A stretch of DNA of 64,000 bases from assembly GCA_944472135.2 (NCBI GenBank), contig OX235264.1, positions 91,026,319-91,090,318 on the forward strand, in the 5' to 3' direction. The stretch's first letter is position 1. Each line of letters begins with the position of its first letter. Positions 10,708 through 21,954 of the stretch are shown one piece after another. The notes under the pieces were generated by a model. That model saw nothing but the letters and a program-made list of their open reading frames with translations, searched no databases and was not told the DNA's origin. This DNA is from Trichobilharzia regenti (lineage: Eukaryota > Platyhelminthes > Trematoda > Strigeidida > Schistosomatidae). The position numbers and the translations under genes are program-made.

Positions 10708-11643
10708 AACTTACTTGAACTAGTTAACTCGCATGATCTGTGTAGCATAGATGGCACGGAAATTGAAACCAAATCAACCATTAAATACCTTGGATTAGTT
10801 CTTTCCTCTGACCTATCATGGTCATCCCACATCTTATCTATCTCTAAGAAAATGTTTCGTCTTACCTTCTACATTAAAAAGTTAAGACAATCAGGTATCA
10901 ACCAACTTTTAGTTTTGAAATTTTTAAACTCCTGTATTTTACCTATTGTACTCTATTGCTCTACATTAATCTTTCCTGGGCTTTTCAAAAAAGATTATAT
11001 CATATTACGAAGAGTATTAAATGCTGTGAGTAGAGCTTGTGGTCTGCCACTGCGTAAGCTCACCAATACTATGGTCGAGAGACACATAAATTCCTGTACA
11101 AAATGGGCAAAGGCTATACCGTCAGACCCTCTGAACCCCCTTTATTCACAACTATCCCCTTGTATCTCATCAGGTAGGACGAGAAGTCAATATAAAACGT
11201 TATATGTTCGCACCACTAAGTATAGAAATTCTACAATACCCTATTTAGCCCATACTTTATATGACGAAGACTCTGTTAGACGTGAAACACATAAGTTACT
11301 ATGTAATTAACACAGTGAATCGACCCTTTCACTGTTCATCTTTCTGTATTTTATGGTGTCACAATTTCTATCGTTTAAATCGTTACTCTGCTATTTTATT
11401 TTTAGTTGTTATTACTATTATTACTACAATTTTGTACTTTATACATATTTTTCTCCGTATGGCACACAGCATTTTGCTACGTAGCTGCTACAACAATCGT
11501 TTTATTACTATTATGTAATGTGTATTTTTAATTTTTTTGTCGTTTTTGAGTAAATTAGATGCAATATTGTACTGAAATGCTGAAAATTCCTTGCTGTATC
11601 ATGAGTACTGTTTTTGGAATAAAGCTATTATTATTATTATTAT
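10708..11643 (+). pseudogene. CR1/Jockey-type LINE, 5'-truncated (RT C-terminus and tail)
   Basis: Homology to the copy at 16.8-18.6 kb starts abruptly at about 10,708, a classic 5' truncation from incomplete target-primed reverse transcription. The open frame to 11,310 contains the conserved C-terminal blocks of this LINE RT: KYLGLVLSSDLSWSSH, the FRLTFYIKKLR block and the LLYCS-like segment (here VLYCS). The 3' UTR contains GCTGAAAATTCC and GAATAAAGC and ends in an ATT repeat at about 11,625-11,643. The RT catalytic motifs are missing, so it cannot move by itself. Confidence 0.85.
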
Positions 11644-11870
11644 AAAAGCAAAAGTCAGCATAGGGAAGAGGAATATTCGCATAATGTAGAAAGCTTGGAA
11701 AGTGCCTCAAGTAGTCAAAGAAATAAGAAAATACTCCATGGAATTGTCAGGAATCTGCGAGAGCAAGTGAAATGGACGTGCATTATCGAAACTGTTAACT
11801 TGAGAGTCATTAATCTTCTCCATTCGCCCAGACGACAGCCACGAACACACTGAATCCGTGAACGGCTATC
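11644..11870 (+). pseudogene. RTE-type LINE endonuclease fragment
   Basis: The plus strand can be read as I-G-K-R-N-I-R-I-M, then KAWKVPQVVKEIRKYSMEL and GICES. This fits the N-terminal start of an apurinic-type endonuclease of RTE LINEs (typically GTWNVRT followed by an E-I-x-x-Y-x-I-x-x-L-GI-E pattern). Stops interrupt it. It directly abuts the ATT tail of the preceding LINE. Confidence 0.55.
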
Positions 11871-12776
11871 ATTATGTCACCAACATCAGCCAATGCTCAG
11901 AGATGTGTTGCGTCACCAAAAGCATTTCCTACAGACTACTTCCCATTTTTATCAACAGCTGCTTTCTCTGGATCTATACTGAAGATCACATGACCAGCGA
12001 GTATGAATTAGTAATAGGAGACTGTGAAAAAAATTCAATCAAGAACCAGTCAGTCAACAAATATTCCCAAGCAGATGTAGATGGATTGAGCTCACGATAA
12101 GGACACCATTGGGTGACATTTTGCGCCAGGTCATGAATCGAGCATAACCCGGATGGGAAACGACGAGTTGGGCCTGTATCCAAATGTGACATGGATAACA
12201 TCGTGCGAGGAGGAGATGAAAGTCTACAGGGAATCGTTAACCTAGCTAAAGAAGACAGAAGAAAATAAGAAAAGTGAATATGCGCCGTTGAATAATATTA
12301 GCAATAACTATCGCCAGTTAATCGAATTAGCTAAGCAGAAATAGGACCTGGTTCGAAGTGGTTTGACTCTTTGGACTGATTCGATATCTCGCACACCACT
12401 GTGGTGAGCTCAAACTCAAAATAGTGAAACGGCCATCAGGTGTTTAGATCATTTTACTCTGTCTGGCTGGCAAACACTCATAGTATTTTGTTTCCTCAGC
12501 CCGAAGTGTGACTTTACAAAGTGTCATACTGAATCAAGATTTCCTGTAACTTATGAAATTCACGTCTTTTAATTAATTATTCTTATGAATTCAAAAGTAC
12601 TGATATGACGCCTCAATTATATACCATAAGTTATCTGAAAATTAGTTCAAAAATGACACTTACTATAGTAATGTCTTTATTAATTCACATATTCTTTCCG
12701 CTGGTTCAACTATTTCGGAGTATATCTTTGTTTTACTGGTGTAAAAAAAGTTTATTATGTTTTAATGTTTGATGTT
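11871..12776. other. Unassigned
   Basis: An 80-codon frame (11,858-12,100) shows no recognisable family. Positions 12,240-12,776 are AT-rich with no signature. Confidence 0.35.
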
Positions 12777-13034
12777 TAGAGAGTACATTTATGGGTGATT
12801 ACCTCATAAAAGTCAGAGACGTTTAAATGGTGTTTTTAGAATCTGACCATTTTTGACGTACATTTCAAGACTACATACAGGAAGAGAGTCGTTACATACA
12901 TTCATATTGCTTCCCAAACTACAGAGAGTTGTGTACAATTCAAAATTATACTTCAGAAATAACAAAAGACGTTTCTGTATGATATAATTTGTGGTACATT
13001 AAAAACAATAATAACTTCCATATTTAGAAACATT
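12777..13034. repeat. Left arm of a 3.5-kb-spaced inverted repeat
   Basis: Positions 12,781-13,020 are the reverse complement of 16,561-16,800 with two mismatches in 240 (both near 12,953-12,954). Similarity continues a few bases past both ends. I see no coding content. Confidence 0.9.
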
Positions 13035-13410
13035 AAAATGCTGATCCATGTAGTAATAATTATGGGAAAATGGTTGTGAATGCATATATAGTGATAAGTT
13101 AGTAATAATAATAAGAATTTGGAAAAGATGAGATCGTATCTGACACAAACAAATTAAGTAAATCAACAATTAATCACAATTTATATATGTACAAATCAAG
13201 TTCACTTTTAACAGTTTGAAAATATTTGGGCATTGGGTATATGATGTTCATTATAATAAAGGTGTTTTTTTTATTTCCCAATGAGTGAAGTATCGTTTTG
13301 TTTTTCATTCATTGGGGAATACAAGAAAACCTTTATTATGATGAATTAAAAACAATAATCACGACGAGTGGTAATAATGTATATGCAAAATATGTTACTA
13401 CCTTGTGTGT
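13035..13410. other. No recognised feature
   Basis: AT-rich; nothing recognised between the inverted-repeat arm and the gypsy-type remnant. Confidence 0.4.
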
Positions 13411-13411
13411 A

Positions 13412-14180
13412 TTAAACAGTAAAGTCTACAAAGCAGGCCAGTTTATTGACCTGCCTGCCACTGCGGGTGATACAAGGGGGAGGTAGAATGACTGGCGTCG
13501 TTGGAGCTTTGTCGGTTTCTTGATTGTCTGACTGGATTGCTGTTAGGTTGGCTTCGCCATCTGTAGAAGCTGGTTTGAGTCTGTCCACGGAGATAGTCAC
13601 CTTTTTACCCTCCTTGTTAACGGAGAGAAATATTTTTCCGCGCGATGAAGTACTGTACGTGGGCCTTCGTATGGAGTCTGTAACCATTTTCTGATGTTAT
13701 CGATGCGTATAAAGACGAACTTTCTGATTTGTAAATGTTTACTAACGTTTTCTCTGCGAAGGAACTGTCTTGGAGCTATTGGCTTAAGTTGCAGCATTTG
13801 TTGGGTTAGCTGTTTAAAAAAGTCGGAAATATTCACCTATTGGGAGTCATGGGAAGCTACTAACTGTCCTGGCAGTGTTAAAGTAATGCCATAAACTAGT
13901 TTTGCCGGTGTATAACCGAGGTTATCTTTAATAGTTGGCTGGATGCTGAGCGAAATAAATCGATGAATCAGATTGTTCCATCAAAGAGCTGTTTAACTGC
14001 CAGTGGAATCTTTTCATCAGGCCATTCGCCGCTGAATGGCATGCAGTGGTAGAGATATGCTGCACTCCCATAAGTCTGGTGAATTCTCGAAATAATAATA
14101 ATAATTTTTGTTGTTTCATGAATGCGATTTTGTTTTAGTGAAGTTAAAGCTACTCTGCAGAGTGACTGCTTCACTTTGGA
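13412..14180 (-). pseudogene. Gypsy-type LTR retrotransposon integrase remnant
   Basis: On the minus strand, 13,928-14,119 encodes an integrase-core segment (STTACHSAANGLMKRFH, the position of the family's HP-x-x-NG-x-x-ER-x-H block, with the catalytic Glu region changed to MK). Positions 13,597-13,836 encode the C-terminal region (LQTPYEGPRTVLHRAEKYF). Positions 13,412-13,687 continue with TISVDRLKPAS and an ITRSGRQV end typical of gypsy pol termini. At least one frameshift separates the pieces. The protease, RT and RNase H are absent. Confidence 0.8.
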
Positions 14181-14199
14181 TTGTCTGTAGAAGACGTAA

Positions 14200-14600
14200 A
14201 TGATTCTTTAGGGCAGTTTTTCGCCTAATATACGTAACTAGTACCATAACTGACTCCTTGTCCTCTGAACGCAGGTCAACTGATCTCTGCGTTCTATTCT
14301 ATTCAACCGTCCGAAACGCATAGCGAGAAAACTCTCCAAGGACAGCGATGAGACAATTATTCTTTGCCGGAATCTATGTTTGCTTCCATTCAACATTAAC
14401 GATAACACCAGAAACTCAAAATTAGCTCAGCAGTCCCGTTAGATAGAAACGAGTACTTTTAATCAAGTAGAATATTTCCAACAATTTGGGCTCAAAACTC
14501 CATTCACATGAGTCGCACATCAACAATTCTTACAGACATTCCAATGTCAAGATCACTTTCATTCACACATTATCAATGTACACCAAACGATGAGAAGAAG
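14200..14600 (-). repeat. LTR-like repeat, inverse of 23.45-23.90 kb
   Basis: The reverse complement matches 23,590-23,860: shared words include CTCCATTCACATGAGTCG-like and AAACTCAAAATTA runs and the CTGAACGCAGGTCAA word. It sits beside a gypsy-type integrase remnant. I take it to be a diverged LTR, though the ends are not resolved. Confidence 0.55.
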
Positions 14601-15030
14601 TACTGAAATTCGAAATTAGACAGGGAAGAACCAAGGCAAATAATAAGGTTCATATCAACATATGATATGCACATGGTAGAACAATTATGCGAAAGTCTAC
14701 GAGAGAAGCGGAAAATAATTACAAAGTCGATTGACACATCGAAATAACTGGAAATATTGGAATTAAATCGTTGGTGAGAGTCTTTTCAAAGAATCATTCT
14801 CTTATGAATTGTTGGCTTTATTCTTATTGATTTTGAGGTAGTCTACTGTACTTTCTTGTCGTTTAATTTTGTTATACTATACATATTTTGTACGCATGAG
14901 AAACGTTTGGACTGTATAATTACTGGATGATGCTGTTGGAGTAGTCTTTATAAATTTTTTTGACATATGGTATTATTAAGAAAAAGTTTTTGTATTGACC
15001 AGTGAATGAAAAGCAAAAAACGAAATTGTT
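14601..15030. other. No recognised feature
   Basis: No gene or repeat recognised; a TTACTGGATGA word at 14,921 recalls the inverted repeat at 4.3 kb. Confidence 0.35.
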
Positions 15031-15034
15031 GTTT

Positions 15035-15085
15035 CTACTGATGTTTCGCTATTTAATACTGCTGCTTATGGCTTTATCAAAGTAT
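15035..15085 (-). ncRNA. Hammerhead-like motif flanking a PLE
   Basis: On the minus strand: TTGATAA (15,074-15,080), a helix II of GCCAT against ATAGC, and GAAAC (core GAAA at 15,044-15,047). The first box starts with U instead of the usual C. Related motifs are at 20,959-20,995 (minus) and 21,968-22,001 (plus), each beside a PLE of the same lineage. Probably decayed. Confidence 0.45.
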
Positions 15086-15199
15086 TAATAAACCAGAAGA
15101 ATTTACAAAATCTTTTCAGACTATATATAACAACTTAACCATCGTTCATTAACATGAGGTCACTTTTGCGCTGTCAAGTTTGCTAGTCGGCTAAGGTAA

Positions 15200-15900
15200 C
15201 AAAACCATGTGTAGATTACTGTTAGATTTCATAAGTGAATGGAGTTATGAAAGCAACATGTATTTACATAATGAGTTTGTTTACCGCATTTGTGTTGATT
15301 TTGTCAGTTCGTGTAGAAGCGTTGCAACCAGGTGAAATTGTGTTTCAGTTCAACATTCCGGTTCTGACAGCTTGGATTCCATTTGATATAAAGTGCTTCT
15401 GATGATATTAGACGTTCTTTTTTTATTTCAATGTTGTCAAAATCTATTTTGTCACCTGATTTTATAGCGTAGTGTATAGTCGACCTATTGCAGGTGATTT
15501 TTCAAGCTCTTGTATTTCACTTAGACTTTTTGGTGGCCAAATAGAGGCGGCTGTATGATGTTCATTTCTCTTGATGTTGATTTGTCTCTGGTGATGTTTG
15601 TCCGATGTATATCGCATCACATTCGAAGCAAGAATTTTATTTTGTAAATACAATTGGATGGTGAATCCTTTGTAATTTCGTGTTTTACGTGGACAGTGTT
15701 GCTTTGGAGTGTATGTGTGCTTGATGTTGTGCTCATTGAGTACTCATCTGATATCGTTTGACTATTATGATCCATTTCTGTGGAACGACAGCTGTTGGGG
15801 CCGATGTCTTTTTAATACGTTTTCGACCACATTTCATGTCGATGTTAATTTTTTTTAATGAAATTATTCAGGTAGTTATTTTTCTTGACAGTCGCAGTAA
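15200..15900 (-). pseudogene. Penelope-like element fragment (GIY-YIG region)
   Basis: The minus strand reads an SN-C-V-Y/F-T-K segment then CFECDAIYIGQTS (about 15,590-15,640), which is the Cys-rich lead-in and YIG motif of a PLE endonuclease. It continues toward a D-K-I-D-F-D-N-I-E-I block near 15,430-15,460. Many stops. About 700 bp of the same family is found at 21,130-21,900. Confidence 0.7.
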
Positions 15901-15919
15901 TTTCAATTATTGGTTTTGT

Positions 15920-16110
15920 AGGGATTTTGTTTGATTGGTTAGAGGGCTTTAACATGATCTGACACTGGTCTGAGAACCATTGGAAAACCTGGGATTACTA
16001 AACAGTTGTCTCCTCCGTCCTGGTTTCGGACTCTTCAGCAGTACGCTTCAGCCGGGGTTCGAAAATAGGACCTTCTGGTTACAATGCAAGTTAGATCGTA
16101 GACCATTAAG
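15920..16110 (-). repeat. SINE-C, minus copy of inverted pair
   Basis: Tail (ATTTTGTTTGATTGGTTA), hammerhead-like module and tRNA-like head read on the minus strand; the B-box region is at about 16,050-16,065. It faces the plus copy at 16,330-16,545. Confidence 0.7.
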
Positions 16111-16545
16111 CCACTGGGACCCCGTCAAGTGACCAGCTCATGAATCCTAACTTCTGCAGATTCACAGCATAGCGTGACCAATTCGCGATGTCTTCTTCGA
16201 TGACTTACTGTTTCACCTTCATTTTGGTGCACCTTACTAGTCACCACATTCCATTAGAATCCCTGGTCAACTGTCTGCATAGGGCCAGTCGCCTGTGGGC
16301 GTGTCGTAAATTGGGAGAAGTTAGAATTCATGGGCTGGTCACTGGATCGGGTCCCGGTGGCTATATGGTCTACAAGCTAGCTGGCCTTGTAACCAGAAGG
16401 TCCTGGGTTCAAACCCCGGTGGCCGCGTACTGACGAGAAGTCCCAAACTAGGACAACGGAAACAGCTATCACCTAATCCCTGCAGGTTTTCCAATGGTTC
16501 TCTAAGTGACGTCAGCTCATGATAAAACCCTGCAACCAGTCTCAG
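16111..16545 (+). repeat. SINE-C, plus copy of inverted pair
   Basis: 5' unit words (GGGAGAAGTTAGAATTCATG) precede a tRNA-like head starting near 16,350 with B-box-like GGGTTCAAACCCC near 16,405. The hammerhead-like module follows: CTGACGA at 16,429-16,435, GGAC, then GAAAC after a short insertion. The cleavage triplet reads ATC. The tail ends near 16,540. Confidence 0.7.
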
Positions 16546-16546
16546 T

Positions 16547-16804
16547 AATGTTTGTAAATATGGAAGTTATTATTGTTTTTAATGTACCACAAATTATATC
16601 ATACAGAAACGTCTTTTGTTATTTCTGGAATATAATTTTGAATTGTACACAACTCTCTGTAGTTTGGGAAGCAATATGAATGTATGTAACGACTCTCTTC
16701 CTGTATGTAGTCTTGAAATGTACGTCAAAAATGGTCAGATTCTAAAAACACCATTTAAACGTCTCTGACTTTTATGAGGTAATCACCCATAAATGTACTC
16801 TCTT
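16547..16804. repeat. Right arm of the 3.5-kb-spaced inverted repeat
   Basis: Mirror of 12,777-13,034. The LINE at 16,803 begins exactly where the arm ends, so either the LINE inserted at its border or the border was created by that event. Confidence 0.9.
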
Positions 16805-18605
16805 CCCTACCCTTCCAAATGATACAAATCATATTGACAATAACTTTAGTGGTTTTAATACCCTTGATGTGCTTAAATGTCTCCGGTCTCTTAAGCCTTC
16901 TCTAAGCCTTGGTCCTGACGGCATACCTGCCATTTTCCTCAGGAATTGTGCTGATATTTTGTGTTATCCTCTTACTAACATTTTAAATGCTTCTTTTTCT
17001 GGTAACGTTCTACTTTTTGCATGGAAAACATGAAAATTATCCCCATACTAAAACCATCTTCTGGCACTGATATTAAATTTAGGCCTATTGCAATTACTTC
17101 TCCCTTTTTAAAATTGATGGAAAAATTGCTTTTACTTCGTCTTGAACGTTCATTGAAACCTTTTAATGATGCTAAACAATTTACATACAAACATGCTAGA
17201 AGTGCCTTGGATGCTGCGGTTGTCTTATATCACAATGTTGTTTCTTGTTTAGACAAAGGTGCTAAATATGTTCGTAGTGCTTTCTTAGACTACACTTCTG
17301 CTTTTGACTCTGTACCTAGGGGCCTTTTATTAAATAAGCTATCGTTGACACAAACAGGATCCTGGGCTAAGAGTTGGTTGCATTCCTATTTTTCTGATAG
17401 AATGCAGTATACTGTAGATAATGGCAAATCTTCCTCTAACTCGCTTACAAAATCCGGTGTTCCTCAAGGTGCCGTCCTCTCTCCTTTTCTTTTTTCTTTC
17501 TTCCTACATGACCTGCCTCATTCAAACGAAAATAACTTTGTCAAACATGCAGATGATCTGACTGTATCACTGCCTATCACTTGCGAGTCTGACTGCTCCA
17601 AACTTAATAGCTTTCTGTTGGACATCAGCAAGTGGTCTAAGTCAAATGGTCTTATGTTAAATCCTTCCAAATGTCAGGCAGTTGACTTTACTTTCAAGCA
17701 TCAACGTGACTTACATGAACTAGTTAGCTCGCATGATCCCTGTAGCATAGATGGCACGGAAATTGAAATCAAGTAAAGCATTAAATCCCTTGGATTAGTT
17801 CTTTCCTCTGACCTTTCATGGTCATCCCACATCTTATCTATCTCTAAGAAAATGTTTCGTCTTACCTTCTACATTAAAAAGTTAAGACAATCAGGTATCA
17901 ACCAACCTCCAGTTTTGCAATTTTTAAACTCCTGTATTTCACTATTATACTCTATTGCTCTACATTAATCTTTCCTGGGCTTCTCGAAAAAGACTATATC
18001 ATATTACTAAGAGTACTAAATGCTGTGAGTAGGGCTTGTGGTCTGCCACTGCATGAGCTCGCCAATACCATATTCGAGAGGCATATAAATTCCTGTACCA
18101 AATGGGCAAAGGCTATACTGTCTGACCCTCTGAACCCCCTTTATTCACAACTATGCCCTTTTATCCCATCAGGCAGGACGAGAAGTCAATATAAAAATTT
18201 ATATGCTCGTACCAATAAGTACAGAAATTCTACAATACCCCATATAGCCCGTATTTTATGCGATGGAGACAATGTTAGACGTGAATCATATAAGTTACTA
18301 TGTAATTAGCAAAGTGAATCGACCCTATCATCAGTCATCTTTCTGTATTTTATGGTGTCACACCTTCTGTCGTTTAATTATTACTCTGCTATTTTATTTT
18401 AGTTGTTATTACTATTATTACTACAATTTTATACTTTATGCATATTTTTCACCGTATTGCATACAGTATTTTGCTATGTAGCTGCTGTAACAATCGTTTT
18501 ATTATTATGTTATGTGTATTTATAATTTTTTTTGTCGTTTTTGAGTAAATTAGATGCAATATTGTACTGAATGCTGAAAATTCCTTGCTATTATTATTAT
18601 TATAT
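16803..18605 (+). pseudogene. CR1/Jockey-type LINE, 5'-truncated (most of RT)
   Basis: It starts in the RT N-terminal region (LKPSLSLGPDG-like, about 16,890). It continues through the 251-codon open frame 17,021-17,776 with FRPIAITSPFLK, the motif-A block FLDYTSAFDSVPRG and the motif-B block GVPQGAVLSPFLF. The YADD position reads HADD (residues 176-179), so the residue next to the catalytic Asp pair is changed. A stop at about 17,774 and a frameshift near 17,940 separate the C-terminal part (18,025-18,309). The 3' UTR is cut short after GCTGAAAATTCC and ends in an ATT repeat near 18,590-18,602. The endonuclease is absent. Confidence 0.88.
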
Positions 18606-18930
18606 ACGTAAGCATATTTCTATTTTTCATGCAATTATTTCCCTACATAAATCTTTACAAAACAAATAACAATAATAATGAATGTTACGGGATAAATTCA
18701 ATTTGCATGTTATAAATCTTCCATAGATTCATTCAATTAAACAAAAAGATTTTGTTCAAATTTAATCCAAGTGAAATGAACTAAACTCATCCTACAATGT
18801 TAATTTTAGCTTGCTTTAAAAATAAAAATTCATATTTATTCGGCTGTGCAGCCTTCATTATTTTCGAAAAATCTCCAGGAAAGCTTGTTTAGCTCCATGT
18901 GAGTTCGTTTTTTTGGACTGTATGCCATAG
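18606..18930. other. No recognised feature
   Basis: AT-rich; nothing recognised. Confidence 0.4.
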
Positions 18931-18934
18931 TGAA

Positions 18935-19300
18935 GTAGAATTATCATATGTTGGTATGAGATGGTAAGAGGCAATCGGCAGGAAGCTCCACTCGACCTAG
19001 GTTTTGTGCTAGTTAGCACTCACCAGTCAGCAAGGCGTAACTGCTACTGCCTAGAAGGAAGTCATGTCCCTTCTGAGATTTGAACCCGCGTCACCCAGTG
19101 CTGCAGTCACAGACTGCTAGCGATTCACTTCCTATAGGACTGTATCGGATACCTCTGATCAAACACTACCTAGTAACTAGTGTAATGCGTCTGGTCATTT
19201 GTTTGGCGCGGACTGAATTCTATGAGTCGACTTTGCAATATGGCTAGCATTCTAGGTGACTCGCCGAAGCCTGGTCCCCTAGACCACTTTGATGATGAGG
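18935..19300 (-). repeat. SINE-D (tRNA-headed), minus copy
   Basis: Tail words GGCAATCGGCAGGAAGC and GACCTAGGTTTTGTGCTAG are followed by GTCATGTCCCTTCTGAGA and, on the minus strand, a B-box-like GGGTTCAAAT word near 19,078-19,087. The tail-end part ACTAGTGTAATGCGTCTGG and CTGAATTCTATGAGTCGA follows from 19,178. Same family at 46.6-46.9 and 48.2-49.0 kb. Confidence 0.65.
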
Positions 19301-19449
19301 GCCGCCACCTCTTGTGCAACGGGAATCAGTTGTCATTTATTTTTGATTTTCCTATTAACCGAATTAAAAAGAATTTTTACTGTCCATGTTCAGATAAAAA
19401 AATTTGCAAATTCCTATTTATATATCAAAAATAAAGTGACAAATGGAGC

Positions 19450-19765
19450 GAAGAAATACAGTAGGTCGTGTGTGTGTGTGTGTGGAAGAATACTCGCCGC
19501 GGATGACACTGGCCTAGTGATCATGCTGTATATGTATCGTGAAATGACAGAAGTTGGAATTTACTGTCCATTATATGGGGTTCCAGTGGCTAAGTGTTAT
19601 ACGAGCTTGCTTTGTAGCCGGAAGGACCTGTATTCGAACCCATGTGGTTGGTGTGCACTTATGAAGAGTCCCAAACTAGGAGGGAACAGCTGTCCAATAG
19701 TCCCTACTGGCTTTTCAGTGGTTCTCATGATCAAGTCCTGTAACCAATCAATTCACTGCATACCA
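19450..19765 (+). repeat. SINE-C, single plus copy
   Basis: 5' unit (GTCGTGTGTGTG run, then AATACTCGCCGCGGATGACA), tRNA-like head (GTTCCAGTGGCTAAG to TTCGAACCCATG), a decayed hammerhead module (TTATGAAGAGTCCC and GGGAACAGCTGTCC) and a tail ending AACCAATCAATTC. No minus partner within 300 bp, although a SINE-D minus copy lies just upstream. Confidence 0.7.
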
Positions 19766-20002
19766 ACACTCGTATATTATTTTTCAATTAGTTCCTCATT
19801 ATCGGCTCTAAACTAACACATAGATTTTACATCAAAACTATGCCAAATATGTGGTTATTTGAATCCGTAGAAATTGTCAGTTATAGGTGTAAGACGGTAC
19901 GTGTGAAAATAAGAGATTGAAAGCCACACAATAATGAACAAGTAGACGTTAGTAACAAAATATCTAAGTTTTGAAGAAGGGAAGGGTGAAAATAATTACA
20001 AG

Positions 20003-20665
20003 TTATTGTATAATCAACAGATTTGTAAAATAATATTGACTTAGAAGATCTACGTAAAATTTATAAAAATTAGAAATATAAATGAATTTGTATTTTGACA
20101 GGTGTTTTGGGCGACATCTCACAGTGATGCAATCAATGTAGTCATTCGAGAATTTGAAACAAACTTTGTTAGAAATAGACCATTTTGAGTGAATAAAAGT
20201 TGCAACACCTCCGTCACATTTTTTCTTGGAACAAACACGGTCTTGTTGGAATACATTAAAATCATTTAGAGACACAATATTGTCATCATATGAGTCATGG
20301 AGCCAGGTTTCCTGTAGAGTGACAATACCAGTATTGTGGTAAATTCCGGACGACATTAGGGACTGAAAATCCAGAATTTTGTTAGGCAGTGACCGGCAGT
20401 TGGTACTAATGATAACTGGAACAGTGGTGTGATGTATAGGCGTAGATTTTAAGGCACGCTGCCAACCTCCATGGTGCTTTTTCTTGAGTTTATTGCAAAT
20501 ATGAAAGTTTTTGGGTTTAAAACGTTTTATAAAATCCCTGGAGTGGATAATACGATTAGAATGCATAATGTGATGCGTAAACACCAATAAAATACGAGTA
20601 AATAGATGCAAAATGTGCATGGAATGTGGTAGCCTAAAATGTTCAAACAGGCCGCCAAGGTCATT
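20003..20665 (-). pseudogene. CR1/Jockey-type LINE, 5' end only (endonuclease N-terminus)
   Basis: On the minus strand from about 20,665 a short 5' leader (GGCCTGTTTGAACATTTTAG, matching the 5' end of the copy at 63.84 kb) leads into a 205-codon frame. It encodes the start of an AP-type endonuclease: VIISTNCRSLPNK (metal-binding Asn), the LQETWLHDS box (catalytic Glu in QET) and GGVATFIHS. The frame closes at 20,003 and everything after the first third of the endonuclease is missing. Losing the 3' part is unusual for a LINE and implies a later deletion. Confidence 0.82.
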
Positions 20666-20683
20666 CGATGTTCTTCAAAGCCT

Positions 20684-20756
20684 CGACCCTGACGGGACTC
20701 GAACCCGCAATCTTCAGATCCGAAGTCAGATGCCTTATCCATTGGGCTACGGGGCC
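20684..20756 (-). tRNA. tRNA-Arg (TCG)-like gene, possibly functional
   Basis: A 73-nt cloverleaf on the minus strand. The acceptor GGCCCCG pairs with CAGGGTC with one mismatch and one G-U. The D-arm sequence TAGCCCAATGGATAAGGC contains an A box and GGTTCGAGTCC is a canonical B box. The anticodon loop CTTCGGA gives anticodon TCG, flanked by stems TCTGA/TCTGA with one T-T mismatch. No intron. No T4 terminator follows directly. The two mismatches leave doubt between a working gene and a pseudogene. It lies about 20 bp upstream of, and parallel to, the LINE 5' end at 20,665. Confidence 0.7.
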
Positions 20757-20954
20757 ACATTCAGAAGACCAATAAACTTATGAGAAAGTCTTATCTCTAT
20801 ATCATTGAGGGGTAGATTTCTGTTACTTCCAACCTTGAAACTTAAGCAGTGCACTTAGGAATGAAATCAGTTTACACGAAAAAGAGACAAGGCCGGGCAG
20901 GGAGGCGGTGGAGAATAAGTGAATACAATCTTAATTCGCTTTATTTTTTTAACT

Positions 20955-21000
20955 CTCATTTCTTTATTTAGTGCTGCTGCTAATAGCTTCATCAAAGTAT
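20955..21000 (-). ncRNA. Hammerhead-like motif flanking a PLE
   Basis: On the minus strand: TTGATGA (20,989-20,995), then GCTATT, a loop and AATAAA, then GAAA at 20,959-20,962. Helix II is half lost. The first box starts with U, as in its relatives at 15.04 and 21.97 kb. Confidence 0.45.
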
Positions 21001-21099
21001 TATTAAACCAGAAGAATTTACAAAATCTCCTCAAACTATATATAAAAACGTAACCATCGTTCATCAGCATGGAGTAAGTTTTACGCTGTCAAGTTGGCC

Positions 21100-21900
21100 G
21101 ATCGTTTAAGATAACAAAACTTTGTGTAGATTGTTGGGTTTCACAAGTTAATCGAGTTATGAAAACAGCATGTGTTTACATAGTGAATTCGCTTATCCTA
21201 TTCGTGTTGATTTTGTCACTTCCTGTGGAAGCGTTGCAACCAGGTCAAACTGTGTCTCAGTCGATCATTCCAATTCTGACAAATTGGATTCCATTTGACA
21301 TGAAATGCCTCCTATGATATTAGACGTTTCTTGTGATTCCTCAAATGCTTTTCTGGATGATTTCAATGTTGTCAAAATCTATTTTGTTACCTGATTCTAT
21401 AGTGTAGCGTGTAGACGACCTATGGTTGGTGATTTTCCAAGCTGTTCCACTTCAGCTGAAGCCGCATACAGGTGGTTCTGTGGTGTACATTTCATCTGAT
21501 AGTGATTCCTATCTGTCAATGTTTGTTCGATGTATATGCCATGACATTCGAAGCAAGAATTTTATTTTGTAGACACAATTAGATGGCAAATCCTTTGTAA
21601 TTTTGAGTTTTACATGGACACAGTGGCATTGTATTGTGTGTGTGTTTGATGTTTTGAAGTTAGTTGTGGTATTGTGCTTATTGAGTACTCTTCTAATGTC
21701 GTCTGACGATTCTAATCCGTGTATATGGAATGGCAATGGAATATGTTTTTGACCACATTCACTGTTGATGTCGATTTTGTTAATGAAATCATTTAGGTAG
21801 TTATTTTTCTTAAGAATTCCGGAAATAGTTGAGATTTTTTTCTTTTTTGCCTTCGTTTCTTTCCGATCTTTACTGATTATCTTGACCAATTGGCCACCTT
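21100..21900 (-). pseudogene. Penelope-like element fragment (linker and GIY-YIG)
   Basis: The 126-codon frame 21,509-21,889 (minus) shows the PLE linker motif SDDIRRVLNKHN, a TTNFKTSNT block, then DLPSNCVYKIK, the GIY-like start of the GIY-YIG nuclease. It then degenerates, although C-x-x-M and Y-I-like residues can still be guessed. Positions 21,100-21,500 continue the C-terminal domain in broken frames. Related to 15,200-15,900 throughout. The RT is missing. Confidence 0.78.
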
Positions 21901-21954
21901 GACAATGTTAAAACTACCCCATGATGATGTACGATGATTTTATAAATTCTGGTT

